Below, one piece after another: positions 34,163 to 43,021 of a DNA stretch of 64,000 bases. The notes under the pieces are model-generated. The model saw only the letters and a list, made by a program, of their open reading frames with translations, had not been told where the DNA came from and did not search any database. The stretch is from Streptomyces sp. NBC_00510 (GTDB lineage: Bacteria; Actinomycetota; Actinomycetes; Streptomycetales; Streptomycetaceae). The stretch is from assembly GCA_036013505.1 (NCBI GenBank), contig CP107851.1:9968001-10032000 (forward strand), read 5' to 3'. The position numbers and the translations under genes were made by a program. Every line of letters begins with the position of its first letter. Positions within the stretch are counted from its first letter, which is position 1.

Positions 34163-34392
34163 TTGCACTACAGCGCGCGCCCCTCCACGCGTCGCCATCC
34201 GGCGCTTGGGGCCGGAAAAGGAGGGGGGAGCCTTGCGCGCCGGTCGCAGCGTGCTCCCCCGTCCGCTGTGGCCGGCCCACTCGCGTGTGCACTGGATTTT
34301 CGTAACCTGGCCGGGCCCTGTCACGGGCCGGCAGTGAGACTTCGGTACCGCCGCCATGTTGCAGGCAGCTTCCGCCGGTTGGGGTGGCAGGG

Positions 34393-37300
34393 TCACGGTG
34401 CCTGGTCCTGGGGGTCGTTCCAGCCGGGGTGCGGGTTTCGCGGGTCGGCCAGGACCTGGGGGAGGAGCTCTGCGGTGGTGTAGGCGACCTGTGGGTCGGC
34501 GAGGAAGGCGGCAGGCTCGATGGCGGAGGTGACGATGAGCGGGATCACGGTCCAGTCGATGTCTTTGGTGTCCGCCCCGCAGAGTTGGGCGGCTGCGGTG
34601 GTGTGGGTCCGGATGGTGGCGGCTTTGGTGAGCAGGGTGCGCTGGTAACCGCGGAACTTCTGGATGTGCTGGCGGACGTTGTGGGGAGCGACGGCGCCTT
34701 CGGGGTTCTTCGCTTCGAGGACCCAGAGCCTGGCCGTGGTGGGGTCGGCGACGAGGAGGTCGATCTCGCCCGTCAGGTCGGGGATACCGTGCTGGGCAGC
34801 GGTCTTCTCCAGCAGGCGGCTGCGGTGAGGGAGTCCGAGGTTGTGAGCGACGGCTTCGATGTCGGATTCGAGTTGCTTGTCGAGGCGCTGGCCATGGCGG
34901 CTGAGGGCGTTCTTTACGGGCTGGGGCAGGTCGGGGTGGGGGAGCCGGCCTTCGTCGAGGTAGGTGCCGAACAGGTCCTGGGTGTTGGTGAGGAGCCAGG
35001 GCAGGAGCAGCAGCTTGCCGTTGTGGTCAATGAGGGGATGGGTGGTGAGCCGGGTACGGCGTTCGACCTCGGTGTAGGCGTGTGCGTGGGCGGGGGCAGC
35101 GTTGGCCGGGTGGAGGCGCAGCCGGACGACCGCGGCTTCGATATCGGCGTCGGGCAGCCCAGACCACCTGGCGGCCTCGGCCGCCAGGGCCTCGGGGGTG
35201 ACGCTGGCGATGCCGTCAGAGCCGGTGGGCCAGTCGGCGGCGGTGGCCAGCACCGCGTGCAATGCAGCAAAGCCGAATCCCCAGTGCTGATGAAGGAGCT
35301 GGTCGGCCTGGGCCAACGGACTGCCAGGAGGCAAGCGCGGCGGCGCAAACGGGACCGGAGTACGCGCAGACGCGCCGAGCAGGGCCGCCGGGTCGGCGGA
35401 CGAGTCGTTCGCATCGGGCTCGGCGGTGCGGGAACGGGCGAGGAAGCGCTTGTGCCGGGCATGCTGGTAGGCGTCGACGTCGAACCCGAGGTGGGTCGGC
35501 CCGGTCCCCTCGTAGGCGGGTTGCTCCTTGTCCTGGGATTGCTCAGTGAGGGTGAACGCGCCGCTCGGGTCGATCGCCAGATGCAGGTCGTGCAGACCCC
35601 TGGAGGCGGCGACGGCGGTGGTGCCGCAGTGCAGGACCAGCTCGGCCAGGGCGACCAGGTCTGCGACTGCCACCATGTCCGCCGTCCAGTCACCGGCGGG
35701 CGGGTGGACGATCGCGTGTTGAAGGAGGAGCTGCAGGGCCGAGGTGGCGGTGGCGGCTTCCACCTGGCGTCGGCCTGCTTCCTGTTCCCAGTTCGCAGCC
35801 CAGGGCGCGGCAAGATTCACCATCGCCTCGTGCATTCCGCGGGTGCGTTCTGCCCAGGCCGCGTTCAGGTACCGTGCCAGCTCGGTGACCAGTCGCGGTT
35901 CGTGGGCTTGGATCTGCTGGCCGAGTTCGGCCTCCAGGGCGTGCAGTAGTTTCTCGCCGGGTCCGCCCCTGGCGTAGGCGTCCGGTCCGTGCCAGGTCCC
36001 GGCCGGCACGCCGGCGTCGCGGACGGCGGCGGCCGCGGTGCGCCGGGCGCGGGCGTGCAGGTGGTCGGAGCGCGGCAGGGTGTAGCGGGGAGCGACAGCG
36101 GGCCAGTAGGTGGCGGTGGTCGTCAAGCGCAGCACCGGGTGCGCGGCGTCCCAGGCGGCCGCGAACTCCTCGAGGCTGGTGCCTGGTCCGGCATCGCGGC
36201 CGTGGCGGATCCGGTCGGTCAGCTGGTGCAGCAGCTGGCCGAGGACCTGATGCCCGGCGTGCCCGTCGCCGGTGAAGGTGGTCAACAGTCGCGCGTCGAG
36301 TTCGATGCCGATCCTCGCGGTGGCGGGGTCGGTGGCAACCCGGACCGGCAGCTGCTTGGCCGGCGCGTTTGCAGGGTCCCGATCCTCGCCGTCGCCGTCG
36401 GCCTCCTCGGGCTCTGGAAAGGGGGCCTGGAGGGAACCCGAAGTCTCGGTCAATGTGATGACGACCGGAGCACCGTCGGGCAGCGCCATGTGGCCGGCCA
36501 GAACCGGGGAAGCAGCCAAGGTGGTGCGAATACTGTCCGCCAGGCCAGCCATGTCCTCCAGGCCCAGGACAGTGCCGGGGTCACAGGATGGGCTCGCCAC
36601 GACCGCCAGCGGCGGGACCGTACTGACCCGCACCACCAGCCCAGCGGTGTCATTGCTGCCCGGGTACACCACATCAGCGTGCTGTCCGGGAACGCCGGGG
36701 TCGGGGTCGGCCATCCGGGCGGAACGCCAGTGCACCCCGCCGGGCAGCCCGGCAGCGGCCAGCACGTCGTCGAACCGCGCCCAGGCGGACGCGTACCTCC
36801 ACGACGGATCGAACCCTGCCGGAGGAACGACGACGACCTCCTGCCGGTCCGGTCCGGGCATCAGCAGCGTGCCCGTGCTCCGCCAGGCATCCCAGGCGTC
36901 CAACGGATCGCGGTGGAAGATCCCGGCAACGCCGGGATGACTGGTCAGCTCCGCGACGAACCACGCCAGTAGTGCCGGGTTGCCCTCGGCGCCGGCGAGG
37001 ACGTCGGCGAGCTCTTCGACATGCAGGTAGACGGTGTCCGTGACGAGTTCGGGGCCAAGGGCGAGGGGACCGCCGTAGACGACCAACCGACCGCGCCTGG
37101 TCTCCGGTGGGGGCAGCGCGGCGCGGGCCTTTTCGATCCTGCTGGACAGGCCCCGGCCCAGGGCACTGGCAACCGCTATGTCGTAGCGCAGGTCCGGCGC
37201 GGACATCAGTTCCACGTTCCTGAGCCGGGTAGGAGCCTCGGTCAGGCCGAGCAGTTGCGCGGTGCGATGCACCGTCAGCTCCTGAAGCCGCTCCTCGGCG

Positions 37301-38142
37301 GCGTCCTGGTCAGGGACGTCGGCGATCAGGCGGGCAGCTGCCGCGGCAAAGGTGTCCAGGGCGACAGAGACCGGGACCATGCGCCGGCGGCCGTGAGCCC
37401 GGACGGCCAGGACCGGGCCCAGCAGCCGTCCGGCCGGGTGGTACCGCAGTGGCAGTCCGGCCAGGTCCGCGGTCATCCACTCCAGCGCCCGCCGGGCCCG
37501 CTCCGGCTCTCGGCACCGGCCAGCCAGTACCGCCGGGTCCAGGCCGACGAGCGTACGGGCGGCCTCCACCTCGCCGGGGGCGATCCCGCACGCGATGTCA
37601 TCCGGGGCGCGGTCCGTGTATTCCTTTGGCCAGGACGGCGCGAGCGCGGTGACGGCATGGTCGGTGTAGTGCAGCACCAGCTCGAGCACGTCGGTCAAGG
37701 CGAACCCGTGCACCGCGATCAACTGGTCATCAACTGCAAGTGCGGTCAGCTGCGCCCCGCGCAGAAAAGGAAGGGGATGATCGAGCTCTCCGGGATGGAC
37801 CAGCAACCGTTGCCCTGCGATCTCGAAACGCACCAGCGCACGCGGATCGTTCGGTTCGGCCTCGGTTGTCGTGCCGCGCCCGGGCGCGGCACCCATCAGG
37901 GCCTGCATCATTGCCGGCAGGTCGCTGGCGCCGGCCTCAGTTCCGGCGTGCGGGGCCGTGCGCAGGACGCGGGTCCACCCCAACAACAGATGATCATGGA
38001 AGCGTGAGCAGCCCGGGGAGGCTAGTGCAGCCTCCAACACCTCCAGCAGCGACTTGGTCGAGTAACGGGCGAACACCCGGTCGATCAACTTCCACTGCAC
38101 TTTTCGCAGCTGCGCGGAAGTGGGCTGCTGCACCGTCGCCAT
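34393..38142 (-). CDS. 1249-aa protein with C-terminal PD-(D/E)XK nuclease domain
   Basis: Starts at an ATG with GGGGG seven bases upstream. The last 130 residues hold a PD-(D/E)XK core: GEIDLLVA (E1126, D1128), then LWVLEAKN (E1143, K1145) and a basic helix with RQHIQKFRGYQRTLL. The first 1100 residues match nothing I recognise. They are mixed alpha/beta without a P-loop, signal peptide or membrane helix. A C-terminal nuclease on a very large sensor-like body is typical of defence effectors; it is encoded in the same direction as, and downstream of, the STAND-nuclease gene. No TTA codon was seen. It could also act in DNA repair, but the island context favours defence. Confidence 0.7.
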   Translation of the reverse strand: MATVQQPTSAQLRKVQWKLIDRVFARYSTKSLLEVLEAALASPGCSRFHDHLLLGWTRVLRTAPHAGTEAGASDLPAMMQALMGAAPGRGTTTEAEPNDPRALVRFEIAGQRLLVHPGELDHPLPFLRGAQLTALAVDDQLIAVHGFALTDVLELVLHYTDHAVTALAPSWPKEYTDRAPDDIACGIAPGEVEAARTLVGLDPAVLAGRCREPERARRALEWMTADLAGLPLRYHPAGRLLGPVLAVRAHGRRRMVPVSVALDTFAAAAARLIADVPDQDAAEERLQELTVHRTAQLLGLTEAPTRLRNVELMSAPDLRYDIAVASALGRGLSSRIEKARAALPPPETRRGRLVVYGGPLALGPELVTDTVYLHVEELADVLAGAEGNPALLAWFVAELTSHPGVAGIFHRDPLDAWDAWRSTGTLLMPGPDRQEVVVVPPAGFDPSWRYASAWARFDDVLAAAGLPGGVHWRSARMADPDPGVPGQHADVVYPGSNDTAGLVVRVSTVPPLAVVASPSCDPGTVLGLEDMAGLADSIRTTLAASPVLAGHMALPDGAPVVITLTETSGSLQAPFPEPEEADGDGEDRDPANAPAKQLPVRVATDPATARIGIELDARLLTTFTGDGHAGHQVLGQLLHQLTDRIRHGRDAGPGTSLEEFAAAWDAAHPVLRLTTTATYWPAVAPRYTLPRSDHLHARARRTAAAAVRDAGVPAGTWHGPDAYARGGPGEKLLHALEAELGQQIQAHEPRLVTELARYLNAAWAERTRGMHEAMVNLAAPWAANWEQEAGRRQVEAATATSALQLLLQHAIVHPPAGDWTADMVAVADLVALAELVLHCGTTAVAASRGLHDLHLAIDPSGAFTLTEQSQDKEQPAYEGTGPTHLGFDVDAYQHARHKRFLARSRTAEPDANDSSADPAALLGASARTPVPFAPPRLPPGSPLAQADQLLHQHWGFGFAALHAVLATAADWPTGSDGIASVTPEALAAEAARWSGLPDADIEAAVVRLRLHPANAAPAHAHAYTEVERRTRLTTHPLIDHNGKLLLLPWLLTNTQDLFGTYLDEGRLPHPDLPQPVKNALSRHGQRLDKQLESDIEAVAHNLGLPHRSRLLEKTAAQHGIPDLTGEIDLLVADPTTARLWVLEAKNPEGAVAPHNVRQHIQKFRGYQRTLLTKAATIRTHTTAAAQLCGADTKDIDWTVIPLIVTSAIEPAAFLADPQVAYTTAELLPQVLADPRNPHPGWNDPQDQAP

Positions 38143-38375
38143 CGAAATACCCCCAGCCCTCGTGATCGTCTTACTGATGCTGACAGCTTCTGCCGCCGCG
38201 CCGCGACGGATTTGACAGCCCGCCCGGCCTGGCGCGCCCGGGGCCCCACAAACGCGCCGCCCGGCGACGCGAGCCGGGGCTGTGGCTGCATTTCCTGCTG
38301 TCAGCAGCGGGGCGGAGACCATGGCGGGGTTTGCCTGCCGTGTGCATGTGTGGTGCGCGATGATCGCAATCCTCG

Positions 38376-38642
38376 ATGGACAGATCAGGGCAGCAGCCAG
38401 TCGACAAGGACAGCAAGATCCTGGGGCAGGCTCGTGCAGAGCTCTGCGTAGAAGTGAATGCGGCCTACGAGCACGGTAGTTCGATCCCGGCGATTGCTGC
38501 GGTCCGGGGATCCACCATCCTGCTCGTAGACGACGTCTTCACTAGCGGCTCACAGCTCCAGCATGTTGCGCTCTGACTCCGAGCGACTGGAGCCGCCGAC
38601 GTCCGCGGACTCGTCCTCGCCCGCGTTCCCTGGGGCGCGTAA
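38376..38642 (+). pseudogene. Phosphoribosyltransferase fragment with internal stop
   Basis: STILLVDDVFTSGSQLQHVA is the PRPP-binding loop of type I phosphoribosyltransferases (ComF-like), here preceded by a short HTH-like segment (AYEHGSSIPAIAA). A TGA at 38574-38576 ends the frame, but the same frame continues as LRATGAADVRGLVLARVPW to a TAA at 38640-38642, which is the expected family ending. So it is a nonsense-mutated remnant lacking most of its N-terminus. Confidence 0.65.
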
Positions 38643-38706
38643 ACACCGACGCTCGGTCCCGCAGCCGGTCGCCGGACTCCACAACTGAAGGAAATTCGCT
38701 GTCCGG

Positions 38707-41700
38707 TTAGGAAGGGGCTGTGTCCGGGGCGGGGGAGCGTCGCGTTCTGTTGCTGCGAGGCTTGGCATGTGGGGATGGTGTGGGGAGGCTGCAATCGAGA
38801 ACCACGGCGTCGACTAGGTAGCCGTTGTTGCGCTCCTGCTCGGCTTGCGTATGGAGCTCCTCGCGGATGCTGGCTGCGGTGTGTGACTGTGGAGCTTTGT
38901 GACGCTTTCGCAGCATGGGTTGGTGCCAGTGGTCGTGGCCGAAGTGTGCGACGAGGAAGATTCCGGCCCAGTTCGGGTGGCCTTCGAGGTAGCCGCGGGC
39001 GAGCTGGCTGGACAGGCTGTTCTTGATTTCCGGGTTCCAGCAGCCCTTGACCTCGATCACCACGGCAAGAGCGTCGGTATCCGGCTGGTTTGGGTCGAAG
39101 GCCTGGATGAGGATGTCGAGGACTTTGCCCTCTATATCGCTAGGCTGAATCTCGACTTCCCGGTTGATCACCTGGTAGTCGACCTTGAGGCGGTTCTCCA
39201 GGAAATTCCGCACAAAGTCGCTCAGTGATTCCTCCCAGATCGGCCAGCGGAGCGTGGCGTGACGTCGGATCTGGTTCCACAGCAGCGGGGCCCAGCCGCG
39301 TGAATCGCCGATCTGCCTGTCGAGTTCCGCAAGGCACTGCAAGACCAGCCGCTGGAGATCCTCACGGTTGTGAATCAGCCGGGCGCCCTTGTGAGTGGTG
39401 AGTTCGTCGAATTCCTTCCAGCTCATGGGAGCGCCCAGGGCCGCGACGGCTCGTGCGTGCTCGGCGGCCATGCTCCGCAGCCCGGGATGATCGGGGTGCG
39501 CGGAGCTGAGGCGGCGGAGCTCGGTGACCGCGTCCGGAGTGACGCGTCTGGCGATGAGTTCGGGAAGTAGGTTGTTCAGTGCAGCGCGGGCGACGCCGGG
39601 GTGACGACTGACGGGGAAGCGTTGCCCGGGCATCGGATACGTGACGTGCCCCTCAGCGTGGAGGAGGTCGTACAGGCGGCCGGCTTCGGCCGGTTCCAGG
39701 ACGTAGTAGGCCTTCGGCCAGTGCATGCTGCGGGGGAGGTTGAACATGAGCAGGCGATGGGGCATCGGGTCCGCTGACTCGGCCCAGGCTGCCGTGATCG
39801 CGGAAGAGGAGGTTATCGCTGTCCACAGGGCCGGCCAATCGTCCTGGTCCCCGTACAGCAGCAGGAGATCGGCCGTCGTAGCCCAAGTCTGCAGCTGAGG
39901 GGCAGCCATGCCCCGCGGATCCTGGCCGGCAATCGCGCGGAGATGGGCAAGCGCGTCTGGCTCCGAGGACCGGGCGAAGGCCTCGAGTACGGGTCGTCTG
40001 GTTCCCAGAGAGCGGGCGAAGGACGAGTCCCATGCCAACAAGGCAGCCGTCAGTGGTGCATCCCCCAAGAGCAGAAGCCGATAGACCGTGTGGAGAAGTG
40101 CCTGCGCGTCACGCAACTGCCCCAGGGCCGGTGCCACTACTGCGCGAAAGCTCTCGCCCGCCCGGCTGACGCACTGTCGCAGAAGCTGAAACCGCAGCTC
40201 GTCGTCGTCACCGTTTAACCGCGTCGATACAGTCAACGCGAGGGCAAGGCCAGCCCACTGCTCCGAAGCAAGTTCCGGTGGGTCCTGCGTGAACGTCAGA
40301 GCCTGCAGGACCGGAACATCTGTGAGGTAGACACCCGATGGGCCCACGCCCAGGGCGGTGAAGGGTTCCGCGTCGACCAGCACCCGGTCGGCCACACGCT
40401 GGAGTGCAGCCCGCATCGGCTCGTCCAGCCCATCGTAGGCCGAGGTCTCGGCCAGGTTCAGGCGCCATTCCCAGGGCGCGCCGTGCTCCGTTGGAGGGTG
40501 GAGCAGACGGACCAACCTGTCCCAGTGGCGGAGGAGGTTCTCAGAGGAGAGCTCGGAGGCGGCGGCTTGGATGGCTGCCCTGAGATGCTCCGGGTCGGGC
40601 GTCGGCTCGCTCTCGTGGACTGGCTTCTGCACGGCGGCGGGAGTGAACCAGGGCCGCGTGCGTTCGGCGAGCACCTCGTCGCTTTGACGTATCGCGGCCA
40701 GGTCCGCGAGGTCCTCCGGCGGCGGCATGGGTAGGCGCAGCGGATACCCCAGCCGGTCGTCTAGGACCTTGGGGAGTTCTGCGGCTGCTTGGCGCGCCCA
40801 GTACAGGCTGTCCGAGGACGGGAAGAGCGGGATAGGTCCGTAGAACAGCTCGGGGACGTCGTCATCGTCGACGGCGGCGAGGACCTGTGCTGCCAGCCGA
40901 CGGCGCCACTTCGGGGCGTCGTTCAAGGCAACGAAAGGGTTGATCGCCAGAGGCTCGTCAAACGACTGAGGCCGGGAAACAGCCTTGGCGAAGATCGTCA
41001 CCAGCCGCGGGTCGAGTGGCTCCGAGTCCGACCCTGGCGCCGTGTCCTTCAGCGTCGCATCAGCATCAGGCAGCGGCACAAAGTGCTGCAGTGCCCAGCG
41101 GAGCAACAGATGCATCGCACTGATGACCTGTCCGTGACGTTCCCCGCTGAGCTGGGTGGTCAGCCAGTCGAGGACGCTGTCCAGATCGCCCGGGCCCAGG
41201 GCATCGGTGATCCGTGCTGCCGAAATACCGCCCCACGAATTCCTCGCCAGCGCATCAAGCATCACGCTGGTGGTCATGTGCGCGGGCCACAGCCGCAGCA
41301 CAGCGGCCGCGGCTACCTCCGGTTGGCCTGACGCGGCCAGGCCAACCAGCCGATCCTGGATGTCCTTCTCCAGCTGATCTGGCAGGAGGCTGAGAGCTTC
41401 CGCCCGCCACCCGGGAGAAATGTTGTCATCTTCTGCCAGGTCTAGAACCGTAGGGCCCGAAACCCGGCCGGGGCAAGCCTTCGCCAAGGCAAAGCCCGCC
41501 TGCAGCCGCCGGTAATCCGGCCGTGTTGCTGGCTGCCGTGGATCGGGCGGGGACAGGAGGTCCACGAGCTGTTCGGTCAGACCTTCATGGTCCAGGCGGC
41601 TGAGGACTGTCGGGGGCTGCTGCGGCAGGATGTCGGTGTCGCGGCGCATCGTCTCCGCGACCAACGAAGCCACGACCTGCGCACGTCGGCTGACAGGCAG

Positions 41701-42960
41701 GTCGTGCACGAGCAGTGCGAGCGGATCATGCCGTAGGAGTTGGTCAAAGACCACCTCGCGTTTCAGAGCAACCCAGCCGGCAACCTCGCGGTGCACAGCC
41801 GGGACATGCCTCGCGTCCTGGTCACCCACCAGAAGCAGTGACAGCAGAACATCATCGGCAACGCGCCGACGCAGCAGGAACTCCGCCGCGAGGAACTCGC
41901 GGACATCCCGCTGCTGGAAAGCCCATCGCCCGGGCACAGCCCCGTCGGGACGCAGCAGAGCGGTATCCGTCAGCCAACGCAGCACGTCCTCCGTGCACCC
42001 ACCGGCCACCCCTTCAAACTCGGGTGCAGAACCAGACGTGAGCCGGAAGAGTTCCACCCCTCCGGAGGAAGCAATGCGACCACGCGCGTCGTCAAGCACA
42101 TGGGCGGAGGAACAAAACTGCAGCGCTCCCGCCAACCGCTCGGCGGAACGTACCGACTGCATCCTGCCTGCCCGCCGCTGCCGTCCATAGTTCAGTTCAT
42201 CGCACAGCGCCTCGCATTGCCGCCTATAGGCATCAGCCGCAGTGTCGGGCAACGCCGCACCCGACTTCTCAGCCTCCAGGAGAGATTGAAGGGTTTGCGG
42301 CACACTGGCCAGTCCGACCAGCGCACGACGTTCGATTGCGGTCAAGAACGCATGGGCATCCCGCACACCGGCTGCCTGCGCGGCCGTCTCCACATCATGG
42401 CGCGTCAACGGGGCCAGGACACGGATGTGCACAGCTTCATCCCCGAATACCTGCCGCAGTAGGCGCAACAGGCGGTCGTTCTGGGCCACCAGCCCTGGGC
42501 GACTCGCCACGCGAAGACGCAGGGCAGCACGAGCGGGATCCTCCAACTTGTCCAGCCAGGCACCGAGCGCCACCATCACGTCCCGCCCAGCCTCCTCATC
42601 GAAGGAGTCCAGCAGCACATGCCAAGGCGCCGCCTCAGTCGGCGGCAACGCCTTTCCCAGATGCATCTCGGGGGCTTGGGCGACATGCGGGGCCCCCAGA
42701 TCAATCAGATGTGTCGCGGTGCCGAGGCGATTCTTTTCGTCGCTCAGGGCGGCGCTCTTGCCCATACCGCCCGGACCGAGCAGCACGATCACCTGGAGAG
42801 CTTCGAGGTCGCCGAGAGATGCGAGCGCGGGCTCCTCGGAATTGCGCTGCCGCGGAGCCATCGGGTCGAGCCAACCCGTGGCCCCAAGCCGCGGAGGGAA
42901 CTCCGGCGAGTAGATGCGCCGTACCCAGGGATACTGCAGTCCGTTCGTCTCCTGAGCCAT
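38707..42960 (-). CDS. STAND NTPase with C-terminal PD-(D/E)XK nuclease (Avs-like)
   Basis: 1417 residues from the ATG at 42960. Residues 55-125 carry Walker A GPGGMGKS (62-69) and Walker B WHVLLDSFDE (113-122) of a NACHT/STAND-type ATPase, and RLRVASRPG gives a sensor-like arginine. A very long alpha-helical body (about 350-1250) looks like a HEAT/TPR-type sensor. The end holds LDILIQAF (D1282) and VVIEVKG (E1303, K1305), a PD-(D/E)XK nuclease core. This order resembles Avs/NACHT antiphage proteins, though their effector is usually N-terminal; here it is C-terminal. A TTA codon lies at 40216-40218. An IS701 element sits 58 bp upstream of the start. Confidence 0.78.
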   Translation of the reverse strand: MAQETNGLQYPWVRRIYSPEFPPRLGATGWLDPMAPRQRNSEEPALASLGDLEALQVIVLLGPGGMGKSAALSDEKNRLGTATHLIDLGAPHVAQAPEMHLGKALPPTEAAPWHVLLDSFDEEAGRDVMVALGAWLDKLEDPARAALRLRVASRPGLVAQNDRLLRLLRQVFGDEAVHIRVLAPLTRHDVETAAQAAGVRDAHAFLTAIERRALVGLASVPQTLQSLLEAEKSGAALPDTAADAYRRQCEALCDELNYGRQRRAGRMQSVRSAERLAGALQFCSSAHVLDDARGRIASSGGVELFRLTSGSAPEFEGVAGGCTEDVLRWLTDTALLRPDGAVPGRWAFQQRDVREFLAAEFLLRRRVADDVLLSLLLVGDQDARHVPAVHREVAGWVALKREVVFDQLLRHDPLALLVHDLPVSRRAQVVASLVAETMRRDTDILPQQPPTVLSRLDHEGLTEQLVDLLSPPDPRQPATRPDYRRLQAGFALAKACPGRVSGPTVLDLAEDDNISPGWRAEALSLLPDQLEKDIQDRLVGLAASGQPEVAAAAVLRLWPAHMTTSVMLDALARNSWGGISAARITDALGPGDLDSVLDWLTTQLSGERHGQVISAMHLLLRWALQHFVPLPDADATLKDTAPGSDSEPLDPRLVTIFAKAVSRPQSFDEPLAINPFVALNDAPKWRRRLAAQVLAAVDDDDVPELFYGPIPLFPSSDSLYWARQAAAELPKVLDDRLGYPLRLPMPPPEDLADLAAIRQSDEVLAERTRPWFTPAAVQKPVHESEPTPDPEHLRAAIQAAASELSSENLLRHWDRLVRLLHPPTEHGAPWEWRLNLAETSAYDGLDEPMRAALQRVADRVLVDAEPFTALGVGPSGVYLTDVPVLQALTFTQDPPELASEQWAGLALALTVSTRLNGDDDELRFQLLRQCVSRAGESFRAVVAPALGQLRDAQALLHTVYRLLLLGDAPLTAALLAWDSSFARSLGTRRPVLEAFARSSEPDALAHLRAIAGQDPRGMAAPQLQTWATTADLLLLYGDQDDWPALWTAITSSSAITAAWAESADPMPHRLLMFNLPRSMHWPKAYYVLEPAEAGRLYDLLHAEGHVTYPMPGQRFPVSRHPGVARAALNNLLPELIARRVTPDAVTELRRLSSAHPDHPGLRSMAAEHARAVAALGAPMSWKEFDELTTHKGARLIHNREDLQRLVLQCLAELDRQIGDSRGWAPLLWNQIRRHATLRWPIWEESLSDFVRNFLENRLKVDYQVINREVEIQPSDIEGKVLDILIQAFDPNQPDTDALAVVIEVKGCWNPEIKNSLSSQLARGYLEGHPNWAGIFLVAHFGHDHWHQPMLRKRHKAPQSHTAASIREELHTQAEQERNNGYLVDAVVLDCSLPTPSPHAKPRSNRTRRSPAPDTAPS

Positions 42961-43021
42961 GCCCGCACGGTAATGCATCAGCCGTCCGACCAGACCGTCG
43001 ACCGGGGTTTGTACAAGCTAG

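Noticed and set aside
34384..35949. 521-residue plus-strand open frame opposite the 1249-aa gene
   Set aside because: Glycine/valine-rich shadow of the minus-strand gene; the minus frame has the nuclease motif, ribosome binding site and proper codon bias.
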